From Acidimicrobiales bacterium (GTDB lineage Bacteria > Actinomycetota > Acidimicrobiia > Acidimicrobiales > DATDAH01), in contig JAEUJM010000041.1 in the NCBI GenBank assembly GCA_016794585.1, positions 1 to 64,000 of the forward strand: DNA of 64,000 bases, written 5' to 3'. Under the pieces are notes generated by a model. The model saw nothing but the letters and a program-made list of their open reading frames with translations. It did no database searches and was not told where the DNA came from. This document shows, in pieces, positions 14,928 to 22,274 of this stretch (positions are counted from its first letter, which is position 1; each line of letters begins with the position of its first letter). A program made the position numbers and the translations under genes.

Positions 14928-15890
14928 ATGTCCTCGGATCCGTTCGCCCCTGAGCTCGCGGATGCGGTCGTCGCCGGTCTCCTCGGGGCGGTCGACGTCG
15001 ACGACGGCGCCACCGACGAGCAGCTCGCCGTCCTCCGCTCGTTCGTCACCCATGTGTGGAAACGGCCCGATCTCGACCTCGACACGTTGGTGCCGCTGCG
15101 GCCTGAAGACCTTCGGGGCCGGCTGCCCGACGACGACCAGCGGCTGCGGTTCTGCGAGCTGGCGATGGTGCTCGAACTGTGCCGGCATCCACAGTCGGCC
15201 GCGCAGGTCGATCGCGTCGAGGACTTCGCCGCGGCGCTCGGCGTCACGGGCATCGCCTTGGAGACGACGCGGACCGAGCTCGAGCGAGGGTGTGAGGCCG
15301 TCGCCGGCGACATCGAGCGGCTCTACGCCGAGGTCCTGCCGGAGCTCTCCGAGCGCTCGCTTCGCGACCGCTACCTTCGGCTCGACGCGCCCGATCCCAC
15401 GCTCGCCAACCGGCTACGGGCCCTGGCGGACTCGCCGGACGGATCGCTTGGCCGCGCGTACCTCGCGTTCTACGAACGCAACGGATTCGTACTGCCCGGC
15501 GACGACGTCCACTTGCCCGCCCATTACGTGAACCACGACATGAACCACGTGATCACGGGCTACGAACCGACCGCACCGGGTGAGATCGCTCGGAGCGGGT
15601 TCCTGGCGGCCGCGAACCCGAGCCGTCACAACTGGCTGGAGTTCCTCCTGACGCTGTCGATCCACGAGTCCGGGGTGCTCAGCCACGGAGACATCCGCGC
15701 CAAGTTCTCGACCCTGAGCCGACCCGGGGTCGGCGACCTGCTCGGCGAAGGTCTCGATCGGGGCCGGCAGTGCACGGTCGACCTCAGCCAGCTCGACCAC
15801 CTGGCGATCGCTCACGAGAGCCTCGCGTCGATTCGCGAGCGGTACAACGTCGTCCCGCTCGCACACCCCGTGGTGACCGACACCCCCTGA
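14928..15890 (+). CDS. TerB-like / Coq4-like two-domain protein
   Basis: 320 residues. Residues about 1-130 are helical with a TerB-like look (VVAGLLGAVDVDDGATDEQL, then repeated acidic-basic helices). Residues about 170-320 contain HYVNHDMNHVITGYEPTAPGEIA, which matches the Coq4 zinc/quinone motif HDxxHxxxGY; Coq4 takes part in ubiquinone assembly in eukaryotes and related bacterial proteins are little studied. The gene is the only one between the tRNA-Gln and its duplicated 3' end, and it looks somewhat less GC-rich than its neighbours. Both points suggest acquisition by transfer. Family assignment rests on the motif only. Confidence 0.75.
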   Translation: MSSDPFAPELADAVVAGLLGAVDVDDGATDEQLAVLRSFVTHVWKRPDLDLDTLVPLRPEDLRGRLPDDDQRLRFCELAMVLELCRHPQSAAQVDRVEDFAAALGVTGIALETTRTELERGCEAVAGDIERLYAEVLPELSERSLRDRYLRLDAPDPTLANRLRALADSPDGSLGRAYLAFYERNGFVLPGDDVHLPAHYVNHDMNHVITGYEPTAPGEIARSGFLAAANPSRHNWLEFLLTLSIHESGVLSHGDIRAKFSTLSRPGVGDLLGEGLDRGRQCTVDLSQLDHLAIAHESLASIRERYNVVPLAHPVVTDTP

Positions 15891-15898
15891 CCGTGACG

Positions 15899-15933
15899 CA
15901 GGAGGTCGGCGGTTCGAGCCCTCCCCCGCCAGC
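15899..15933 (+). repeat. Right copy of the tRNA-Gln 3' half (candidate attR)
   Basis: GGTTCGAGCCCTCCCCCGCC and the flanking bases repeat the tRNA T arm and acceptor strand, 1058 bases downstream of the original. There is no 5' half, so it is not a second tRNA gene. Confidence 0.8.
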
Positions 15934-15950
15934 ACCGCACCTCGGACGCG

Positions 15951-15984
15951 AAACGGCGGCCGGCGCCTGGGGCGCCGGCCGCCG
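15951..15984 (-). terminator. Strong hairpin terminator of the lipoprotein gene
   Basis: A perfect 14-bp stem (15954-15967 with 15971-15984) and 3-nt loop. Read on the minus strand it is followed by TTT, and it lies 14 bases past the stop of the minus-strand lipoprotein gene. Confidence 0.75.
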
Positions 15985-15997
15985 TCCTGCGTATGGG

Positions 15998-16603
15998 TCA
16001 GTTCGCGGCGGTCGTCGTGGTGGCCCCGGCGCCCGTCGACGCGGTGTTGGGCGTGGACGGGGCGCAGGACCCGGCCCCCAGCTCGTCGGCGGCCTGGCTG
16101 AGCGCCTGGCGGGCGGCGCCGTCGTCCTCCTGAACGCTGGTGAGGGTCTCGTCGATCGCGGCCACGCTGGTCGTGTCGGAGTCGGCGATCTGCTGAGCGA
16201 CGTCGACCTGCTGCTGGAGCGCCTGGGTGTAGGAGTCCACGGCGTCGGCGGCGTCGGCCGGGATGTCGAGGGCCTCGATGGAGGAGGCGAAGTCCGTGAG
16301 GGCCGTGCCGGCGGCCTCGGCCGCGGACTGCAGGTCGGCCACGGCGGCCTGGAACTCGTCGGCGCTGGTCGCCGCCCGCACCTCGTCGAGGGCGGAGGTC
16401 AGGTCGCCGGCGGCCGCGTCCACGGCCTGCTTGCCCTCCGCGCAGACGCTGTTGAGCTCGTCGGCGAAGTCGCCACCGGCCGACCCCCCGCCGCTCGATG
16501 CGGTGGTCTCGCTCGAACTGGAGGACGAGTCGTCGCTGCTGCTGCAGCCGAACAGCACGAGCAGGCACACGGCGACGGCCGCGATGCGCGTGAGACGGGA
16601 CAT
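15998..16603 (-). CDS. Lipoprotein, helical, paralogous to the gene at 20895
   Basis: 201 residues. GGGAGG is placed five bases before the ATG at 16603. The signal peptide ends in lipobox LFGC, followed by a Ser-rich linker (DDSSSSSSETTASSGGG). The mature part (about 47-185) is Ala/Asp/Gln-rich and helical, with one Cys in the first helix (NSVCAEG) and one near the end (GSCAPS), suggesting a disulfide. The C-terminus is Thr-rich. Function is unknown. The layout is shared with the lipoprotein at 20895-21509. Confidence 0.85.
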   Translation of the reverse strand: MSRLTRIAAVAVCLLVLFGCSSSDDSSSSSSETTASSGGGSAGGDFADELNSVCAEGKQAVDAAAGDLTSALDEVRAATSADEFQAAVADLQSAAEAAGTALTDFASSIEALDIPADAADAVDSYTQALQQQVDVAQQIADSDTTSVAAIDETLTSVQEDDGAARQALSQAADELGAGSCAPSTPNTASTGAGATTTTAAN

Positions 16604-16686
16604 GGGCACCTCCCAAAGGGGTCGAAACGGCGAGTGAGCGTACCGCGCGCCGGAAGGTGGGTCGGCCGGTCACCCCTCGGAGGGGA

Positions 16687-17157
16687 TCAGGTGCCGGCGC
16701 CCCCGCCCAGGGGCGTGGCCCTGAGGTCGTCGACGAGACGGTCGAGGGAGGCGGCGAGGGCGGTGCGCTCGACCTCGGACCAGTCGGCCAGGGCCGCCTC
16801 GAGGTGACGGGCGCCGATGGCGTGGAGCCGCTCGGCGGTGGCCTGTCCCTTGCCGGTGAGCTCGAGCAGCACGACCCGCCCGTCGTCGGGGTCCGCGGAG
16901 CGCGAGACGAGGTCGTCCTGCTCGAGGAGGCGGACCTGTCGGCTCACCGCGCCCAGATCCATGCCCGCGGCGGCGGCGAGCTCGGCGGCAGGCACGCGCC
17001 CTTCCCGGCGCAGCGCCCGCAGCAGGGCGACGCCCTGCTGGGACACCTGGATGCCGGCGACCTCGACCAGCCGGGTGGCGGCTTGGCGGCTCGCGAGCAG
17101 GCGACCGAGCCGCAGCAACGAGGTCTGCAGGTCGTCGAGAGGCTCGCTGGCGGGCAC
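16687..17157 (-). CDS. MarR-family transcriptional regulator
   Basis: 156 residues from GTG. The winged-helix core is clear: GVALLRALRREGRVPAAELA, AGMDLGAVSRQVRLLEQDDLV (recognition helix), then the wing RSADPDDGRVVLLELTGKG. The C-terminal helices give the dimer interface. The start is set by a TACCGT box six bases upstream; the longer frame to a TTG at 17196 would begin inside the operator. It is divergent from the amidohydrolase operon, whose -35 box overlaps the likely operator, so it probably represses that operon and responds to a pathway ligand (inference). Confidence 0.92.
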   Translation of the reverse strand: MPASEPLDDLQTSLLRLGRLLASRQAATRLVEVAGIQVSQQGVALLRALRREGRVPAAELAAAAGMDLGAVSRQVRLLEQDDLVSRSADPDDGRVVLLELTGKGQATAERLHAIGARHLEAALADWSEVERTALAASLDRLVDDLRATPLGGGAGT

Positions 17158-17163
17158 GGCGTG

Positions 17164-17169
17164 ACGGTA
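17164..17169 (-). promoter_or_regulatory. -10 box (TACCGT), leaderless marR gene
   Basis: Minus-strand hexamer six bases before the GTG at 17157. Confidence 0.55.
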
Positions 17170-17183
17170 GCGCAGCAAGGAAC

Positions 17184-17211
17184 TTGACTCAATCAACTAT
17201 TTCGCTACACT
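17184..17211 (+). promoter_or_regulatory. Promoter of the amidohydrolase operon with MarR operator
   Basis: TTGACT (17184-17189), a 16-bp spacer and TACACT (17206-17211) form a good sigma-70-type promoter, one of the few here with a recognisable -35. The -35 lies in a dyad, TTGA-CTCAA-TCAA (17184-17196), of the kind MarR proteins bind, so repressor binding would block polymerase. Confidence 0.7.
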
Positions 17212-17240
17212 CTGCCCATCGCCGACCCACGGGGGACGCC

Positions 17241-18449
17241 ATGACCGCCGCAACCACGACCGATCGCTACACCGTGATCTCCGCCGACTGCCACGCCGGC
17301 GGGAACATGGAGTCGTACCGCGAGTTCCTCGACCCTTCGTGGCGCGACGAGTTCGATGCCTGGCGGGGTGATTACGCGAACCCGTTCCGGGACCTCCAGG
17401 GCTCGGGTCGCAGCCGCAACTGGGACGACGAGCGCCGCATCTCCGAGCAGGAGGAGGACGGCGTGGTGGCCGAGGTGGTCTTCCCGAACACCGTCCCGCC
17501 CTTCTTCCCGACCGGCGCGGTGGTGGCCTACCCGCCGACCGCGGACGAGTATCCCGCCCGCCTGGCCGGCATCCGGGCCCACAACCGCTGGCTGGCGGAC
17601 TTCTGCAGCCGCTTCCCCGAGCGTCGGGCGGGCGTGGCGCAGATCTTCGTCAACGACGTCGACGACGCCATCGAGGACGTGCGCTTCGCCGCCGAGAACG
17701 GCCTGCGGGGGGGCATCCTGTTGCCCTCGGTGCCCCCCGACGCCAAGTTCCTCGACCCGCTCTTCTCCACGAAGTACGACCCCCTCTGGGCCGCCTGCCA
17801 GGACCTGGGCGTGGTCGTCAACAGCCACACCGGCAGCGGGTCGCCCGACTACGGCGACCACCTCGCCGCCGGGGCGGTGTGGATCGCCGAGCAGTCCTTC
17901 TTCTCGCGGCGCACCCTCACCCACCTGCTGCTCGGCGGTGCCTTCGAGCGCTTCCCGGACCTGCGCCTCGTGCTCACCGAGCAGGGCTCGTCGTGGATCC
18001 CCCAGACCCTCGCCCAGCTCGACGGCATCTACGAGCACATGAAGCTGGGCCGCATCGGCGAGCTGAAGTACAGCGAGGACGAGATCCTGCCCCTGTCCCC
18101 GAGCGAGTACTTCCACCGCAACGTGTGGGTGGGCGCCAGCTTCCCGAGCCGGGTCGAGGCCGACACCCGCCACGAGATCGGCTTGGACCACTACCTCTGG
18201 GGGAGCGACTACCCCCATTACGAGGCGTCCTATCCCTACACCCGTGAGCTGCTGCGCAAGGCCTTCGCCGGCACCGACCACGCCGAGCTCCAGCAGGTGC
18301 TCGCCGGCAACGCCGCCGAGCTGTACGGGTTCGACCTCGACGCCCTCGCGCCGATCGCCGCCCAGCACGGGCCGACGGTCGCCGAGATCGACGTGCCATT
18401 GGAGGCCATCCCGGCGGACGCCACCAGCCCCGGCTTCCACCGGCCATGA
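17241..18449 (+). CDS. Amidohydrolase-2 family metal-dependent hydrolase
   Basis: 402 residues. The ATG at 17241 follows GGGGGA. TIM-barrel amidohydrolase_2 motifs: ISADCHAGG (metal-binding DxH), a central VVNSHTGSG (His), LRLVLTEQGSSWIP, and WGSDYPHYEASYP (catalytic Asp). The family includes decarboxylases and hydrolases of aromatic and ring-cleavage products. The substrate is not readable. It is the first gene of a three-gene coupled operon (ATGA overlap with the next gene) under the divergent MarR. Confidence 0.88.
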   Translation: MTAATTTDRYTVISADCHAGGNMESYREFLDPSWRDEFDAWRGDYANPFRDLQGSGRSRNWDDERRISEQEEDGVVAEVVFPNTVPPFFPTGAVVAYPPTADEYPARLAGIRAHNRWLADFCSRFPERRAGVAQIFVNDVDDAIEDVRFAAENGLRGGILLPSVPPDAKFLDPLFSTKYDPLWAACQDLGVVVNSHTGSGSPDYGDHLAAGAVWIAEQSFFSRRTLTHLLLGGAFERFPDLRLVLTEQGSSWIPQTLAQLDGIYEHMKLGRIGELKYSEDEILPLSPSEYFHRNVWVGASFPSRVEADTRHEIGLDHYLWGSDYPHYEASYPYTRELLRKAFAGTDHAELQQVLAGNAAELYGFDLDALAPIAAQHGPTVAEIDVPLEAIPADATSPGFHRP

Positions 18450-19228
18450 GTGACCCCGGACGCTTCGCCGGGCGACGAGCGCTCGTCACCGGCGCCAGTC
18501 GTGGCATCGGCGCCGCGCTGGCCGTCGAGCTCGCCCGGCAGGGCGCCGACGTCGCCATCACGGCACGCACCCTCGACGCCCATGCGACGCTGCCCGGCTC
18601 ACTTCGCGAGACCGCCTCGGCCATCGAGGCCCAGGGCCGGCGGGCCGTCCCCCTCGTGGCCGACCTCACCGACGTCGACGATCGAGCGGGCATCGTCACG
18701 GACGCCGCCGCCGGCCTGGGCGGACCCGTCGAGATCCTCGTGAACAACGCCGCCGCCGCCATCTACCAGCCGCTGGCCGACTTCCCGTTGAAGCGCCGCC
18801 GTCTCATCTTCGAGGTCAACGTCCACGCTCCCCTCGACCTCGCCCAGGCGGCGCTCCCGGCCATGCTCGCCGCGGGAGAGGGTTGGATCGTCAACGTGTC
18901 CTCCGGGAGCGCCCGACCGCGTCCGACCCCGTTCGCCGCGTCGGCCCTCGGGTCCACCATCGGGATCTACGGCGCCTCGAAGGCGGCCCTCAACCGCCTC
19001 ACCAACGCCCTCGCCGAGGAGCTGTGGGGCACCGGCGTCCGGGTCAACACCGTCGAGCCACGCAACGCCGTGCACTCGGAGGGGGCGGACACCCTGGTGG
19101 GCGGCGAGCTGGCCGCCGACCTCTACGAGACCATGGAGGACATGGTGGCCGGCACCCTCGTGCTGTGCGACTGCCCTCCGGAGACGAGCGGGGGGACCCA
19201 CGTGAGCCTGGACCTGCTGGGCAAGTGA
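18446..19228 (+). CDS. SDR-family oxidoreductase
   Basis: 260 residues. The start overlaps the amidohydrolase stop (ATGA). Classical SDR: TGASRGIG (cofactor loop), NNAAAAI, NVSSGS and YGASKAAL (catalytic Ser, Tyr and Lys all present). It resembles mycobacterial short-chain dehydrogenases of lipid or steroid metabolism. Its stop overlaps the next gene by 4 nt, so the three products are probably made together. Confidence 0.92.
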   Translation: MSDPGRFAGRRALVTGASRGIGAALAVELARQGADVAITARTLDAHATLPGSLRETASAIEAQGRRAVPLVADLTDVDDRAGIVTDAAAGLGGPVEILVNNAAAAIYQPLADFPLKRRRLIFEVNVHAPLDLAQAALPAMLAAGEGWIVNVSSGSARPRPTPFAASALGSTIGIYGASKAALNRLTNALAEELWGTGVRVNTVEPRNAVHSEGADTLVGGELAADLYETMEDMVAGTLVLCDCPPETSGGTHVSLDLLGK

Positions 19229-20460
19229 CGACGACCGAGGGCGGCCCGCGCCGCCGCATCGACTACGCCGGCTCGGTCCACGACGAGGAGGAGATCGAGG
19301 CGGTCCTCGAGGTCCTCCGGGGCGGCCCGACCGCGCTGCGCATCGGCCGTCACGTCCGCGGCTTCGAGCAGGGCGTGGCCGCGCTCTTCGGGAAGTCCCG
19401 CGGGATCATGGTCAACTCGGGCTCCTCGGCGCTGTACCTGGCGGTCGAACTGCTGGGCCTGCAGCCCGGGGACGAGGTCCTCACCTCCCCCCTCACGTTT
19501 TCGACCGACATCGCCCCGCTGGTGCGCTCGGGTCTCGTGCCGGTCTTCGTCGATGTCGAGCCCGACACCTACAACCTCGACGCCGCCCGACTCGAGGCCA
19601 TGGTCGGGCCGCGTACCAAGGCGATCCTCGCCCCCGACCTCATCGGCAACGCGCCCGACTGGGACATCATCCGCGCCGTCGCCGACGCCCATGGTCTCCA
19701 GGTGGTGCACGACTCGTGTGACGCCCTCGGCTCGCGGTTGCGGGGCTCGCCGACCGGCACCCGCGCCGACATCTCGCTGACGAGCTTCGCGCTGTCGCAC
19801 ATCATCACCGCGGCGGGGACGGGGGGCATGGTGTGCCTCGACGATCCCGACCTCGCCGACCGCGCGCTGCTGTTGCGCCGGTGGGGGCGCCGCTCCGAGG
19901 TCCAGCTGTTCGGCTCGGGGCGGGGGAGCGGATCGCGGTTCTTCAGCGAGATCGACGGCGACCTGGAGTACGACAACCTGTTCATCTTCGACGAGGTCGG
20001 GTGGAACTTCGAGCCGTCCGAGCTGAGCGCGGCATTCGGGGAGGTGCAGCTGCGGAAGCTCCCGCAGAACCTGGCCCGGCGTCAGCGAAACTTCGCCCGG
20101 CTGTGCGAGGGCTTCGCCCGCCACCCCGAGGTGTTCACCCTGCCGAGGACGCTCGACGGGCTCGACACGGCCTGGCACATGTTCCCGCTGCTGCTCCGTC
20201 CCGAGTCGGGGGTGCGCCGGAGCGACTTCCAGGCCCACATGGAGGGCCACGGTGTCGACACCCGCATGGTGTGGACCGGGAACGTCCTGCGCCAGCCCGG
20301 CTTCAAGGGGATCGCCCACCGACGGCCGGACGAGGGCCTTCCCAACGCCGACCGGGTCATGGAGTGGGGGGTGGTGCTGCCCAGCAACCACGGCCTCGAC
20401 GACGACGACGTCGACTACGTGGTCGAGGTCGCCGACGCGTTCCTCGCCTCGGGCTGCTGA
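19225..20460 (+). CDS. DegT/RfbH-fold PLP enzyme, probable sugar 3-dehydratase-like
   Basis: 411 residues from GTG (GTGA overlap with the SDR). The fold-type I DegT/DnrJ/EryC1 family is clear: NSGSSALYLAVELLGLQPGD, SPLTFSTDIAP, HDSCDALGSRLRG. At the position of the PLP-binding lysine the sequence reads SFALSHIITAAGTGG, with His instead of Lys. His at this place is the mark of RfbH/E1 and ColD, which remove the 3-hydroxyl of 4-keto sugars rather than transaminate. The Cys quartet that holds the [2Fe-2S] cluster in RfbH/E1 is missing (the segment reads RRSEVQLFGSGRGSGSRF), so ColD-like chemistry is more likely (inference). Confidence 0.85.
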   Translation: MTTTEGGPRRRIDYAGSVHDEEEIEAVLEVLRGGPTALRIGRHVRGFEQGVAALFGKSRGIMVNSGSSALYLAVELLGLQPGDEVLTSPLTFSTDIAPLVRSGLVPVFVDVEPDTYNLDAARLEAMVGPRTKAILAPDLIGNAPDWDIIRAVADAHGLQVVHDSCDALGSRLRGSPTGTRADISLTSFALSHIITAAGTGGMVCLDDPDLADRALLLRRWGRRSEVQLFGSGRGSGSRFFSEIDGDLEYDNLFIFDEVGWNFEPSELSAAFGEVQLRKLPQNLARRQRNFARLCEGFARHPEVFTLPRTLDGLDTAWHMFPLLLRPESGVRRSDFQAHMEGHGVDTRMVWTGNVLRQPGFKGIAHRRPDEGLPNADRVMEWGVVLPSNHGLDDDDVDYVVEVADAFLASGC

Positions 20461-20486
20461 CGACGCCGGCGCCGCCGCGTCGTGGC

Positions 20487-20753
20487 TCAGTGGTTGCGCA
20501 GGGCGTCGATGAGCTCGGACTTCGACATGTGCGAGCGCCCTTCCACGCCGACTTCCTTGGCGCGCCGGTAGAGCTCGTCGCGGGTGCGGTCGTCGTAGTC
20601 CTCGCCCTTCCCGCCACGCCGGCCGACCTCCGAGCGCGAGCTGCCCGCCGAGGCGTTGGCGATGCGGGCCGCCTTCTCCTTGCTGGCCCCCTCCTTGCGC
20701 AGCGCCTCGTACTGCTCGTCGTCCTTGACGCTCGGGCCGTGGTCCTTGGCCAT
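20487..20753 (-). CDS. DUF7218 protein with Rho N-terminal-like C-terminus
   Basis: 88 residues. AAGGAG six bases before the ATG decides the start. The N-terminal half is the DUF7218 type (MAKDHGPSVKDDEQYEALRK, KAARIANASAG, RRGGKG); residues about 57-88 look like a Rho-N/SAP-type helical module (TRDELYRRAKEVGVEGRS then SKSELIDALR). Such small charged proteins are common in actinobacteria; a stress or nucleic-acid-binding role is possible but unproven. Confidence 0.85.
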   Translation of the reverse strand: MAKDHGPSVKDDEQYEALRKEGASKEKAARIANASAGSSRSEVGRRGGKGEDYDDRTRDELYRRAKEVGVEGRSHMSKSELIDALRNH

Positions 20754-20853
20754 GTCGACTCCTTCCACAGACGGTGTTGACCGGCCCCTACCCACCTGGC
20801 GCGAGCGACAGGTGTCCCGCCCCGCGGCGGGGCGCGGCCTGGCCTCGAACGCT

Positions 20854-20882
20854 GGCGTCCGAGGGCGGGGAGCTCGGACGCC
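20854..20882 (-). terminator. Hairpin after the lipoprotein gene at 20895
   Basis: GGCGTCCGAG pairs with CTCGGACGCC across a 9-nt loop, directly past the stop of the minus-strand gene. Confidence 0.6.
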
Positions 20883-20894
20883 CCCGCCCGCCGG

Positions 20895-21509
20895 CTACTT
20901 GCCGGTGGTCGTGTCCGTGGTGGCGCCCTCGGCGTCGTCGGGCACGCAGTCGGGGGCACCGATCGTCTCGGCCGCCTCGGTGCGGACGGGGTCGGTGGCG
21001 GCCTCCGCCTGTTGGATCTGCTCGCCCGTCTCGTTGAAGGCGTCGCCGTCGTCGGCCACGATGGCGAGGCGGAGCTGCTCCGCCAGGGCGAGCTGGGTGC
21101 CCATGGCCTCGAGGTAGTCGTTCACGGGCTGCGTGAGATCGGTGGGCACGTCGAGCCCGGCCACCGTCGTGTCGAAGTCCTCGAGCGCGGCGATGATGCC
21201 TTCGACCGCGGTCTCGGCCTCGTCGAGGGCGGTGGCGTAGGCGGCGTCGTCCTGGGCCTGCGTGGCCTCGCCGAGGGCGGTGATGGCCGCATCGAAGTCC
21301 GCGCTGGCCGCGGTGGCGGCCGCGTCGCCGGCGGCGCACGCGTCGTTGAACGCGCTCGCGAACTCGGCGTTCGCGTCGACGGTGGTCGTGGTCTCCGCGG
21401 GTGCCGTGGTGGTGGCGGCCTCGTCGTCACCGCCGTCGCTGCCACACCCGGTGAGCAGGAGGGCGCCGGCGGCGAGGGCGACGAGGGTGCTGCGCAACGG
21501 TCCGGTCAT
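20895..21509 (-). CDS. Lipoprotein, helical, paralogous to the gene at 15998
   Basis: 204 residues. GGGAGG precedes the ATG. Lipobox LLTGC at about residues 18-22, then a Thr-rich linker. The mature helical part has the same layout as the 15998-16603 protein: a Cys in the first helix (NDACAAG), FDAAITALGEA, ALEDFDTTVAGLDVP, and a late Cys (APDCVPDD). The C-terminus is Thr-rich (TTDTTTGK). No known family is recognised. The paralogues flank the MarR operon. Confidence 0.85.
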   Translation of the reverse strand: MTGPLRSTLVALAAGALLLTGCGSDGGDDEAATTTAPAETTTTVDANAEFASAFNDACAAGDAAATAASADFDAAITALGEATQAQDDAAYATALDEAETAVEGIIAALEDFDTTVAGLDVPTDLTQPVNDYLEAMGTQLALAEQLRLAIVADDGDAFNETGEQIQQAEAATDPVRTEAAETIGAPDCVPDDAEGATTDTTTGK

Positions 21510-21573
21510 CGGGGCCTCCCTGGCTTTGGATCGGGCACGAGCGTAACCGCCCGCGCGCAGGTGGGTGCCGGGC

Positions 21574-22188
21574 TCACGCCTCGCAGGTGTACGTGGCGAG
21601 CTCGCCGTCGAGCGCGGCCGCGAGGTCCCGGGCCACCCTTTCGGTGCCCGGTCGGGCGATCCAGCCCTCGCCCGCCACGAACCAGGTGGCGCCGCCGCCT
21701 CCGAAGGCCACGATGAACCCGCAGTCGAAGAACGCGCCCTCGTCCACGAACGCCTGCTGGGCGGCCACGTCCGCGAACAGGTAGACGTTCACGACCTCGC
21801 CACCGAACAGGCAGGTGCCCTCGGCGGTGGTGCCCGGTTGCTGGAGGGCGGCGCCGACGTCGGCGTAGTCGGTGCACTGCCCGTCGAGGGCGTCCGCGAC
21901 GTCGCTCGGCCGCTCGGCGGGGACCGGGGACGTGGGGGCCGCGCTCCCGCTGCCCGTGGGGGTCGTCGGCGCCTCGGCCGGGGCGTCGGTGGTGTCGGCG
22001 CCCTCGCCCGGCGCCGCGGTGGTCGTGGTGGCACCGTCGAAGGGGCCGCCACCGGTGGTCGTGGTGGTGTCGGCGGCGTCGCCGACCGACGTGGTGGTGG
22101 TGTCCGTGTCCGGGCGGTCGTTGGTGCTGCTGCATGCCGCGGCCGCCAGGGCCAACCCACAGCACAGCACCCCAATGGCGCGTCGCAC
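21574..22188 (-). CDS. Lipoprotein with Thr-rich linker
   Basis: 204 residues from GTG after GGGAGG. Lipobox AAAAC at about residues 15-19. Residues about 25-95 are low-complexity Thr/Gly/Pro/Ala (TTTTTGGGPFDG). The C-terminal domain (about 98-204) has four Cys (DGQCTDY, GTCLFGG, FFDCGF, YTCEA), probably two disulfides, and looks like a small globular extracytoplasmic domain. No family recognised. Confidence 0.85.
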   Translation of the reverse strand: MRRAIGVLCCGLALAAAACSSTNDRPDTDTTTTSVGDAADTTTTTGGGPFDGATTTTAAPGEGADTTDAPAEAPTTPTGSGSAAPTSPVPAERPSDVADALDGQCTDYADVGAALQQPGTTAEGTCLFGGEVVNVYLFADVAAQQAFVDEGAFFDCGFIVAFGGGGATWFVAGEGWIARPGTERVARDLAAALDGELATYTCEA

Positions 22189-22262
22189 GCTCGGACCTCC
22201 CGCGTCGGAGACGACGAGGCGAGGGTAGTGCGCCGGGTGCGCCCGGCACCGTCCGGCGCGGC

Positions 22263-22268
22263 TAGAAA
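22263..22268 (+). promoter_or_regulatory. -10 box (TAGAAA), glmU-prs
   Basis: Six bases (GGGCTC) separate it from the GTG at 22275. Confidence 0.45.
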
Positions 22269-22274
22269 GGGCTC

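Noticed and set aside
15899-15933. Second tRNA-Gln gene
   Set aside because: Only the 3' half is present; no D arm, anticodon or 5' acceptor strand.
17158-17196. MarR start at the TTG at 17196
   Set aside because: It lies in the operator/promoter of the divergent operon; the GTG at 17157 follows a -10 box at the right distance.
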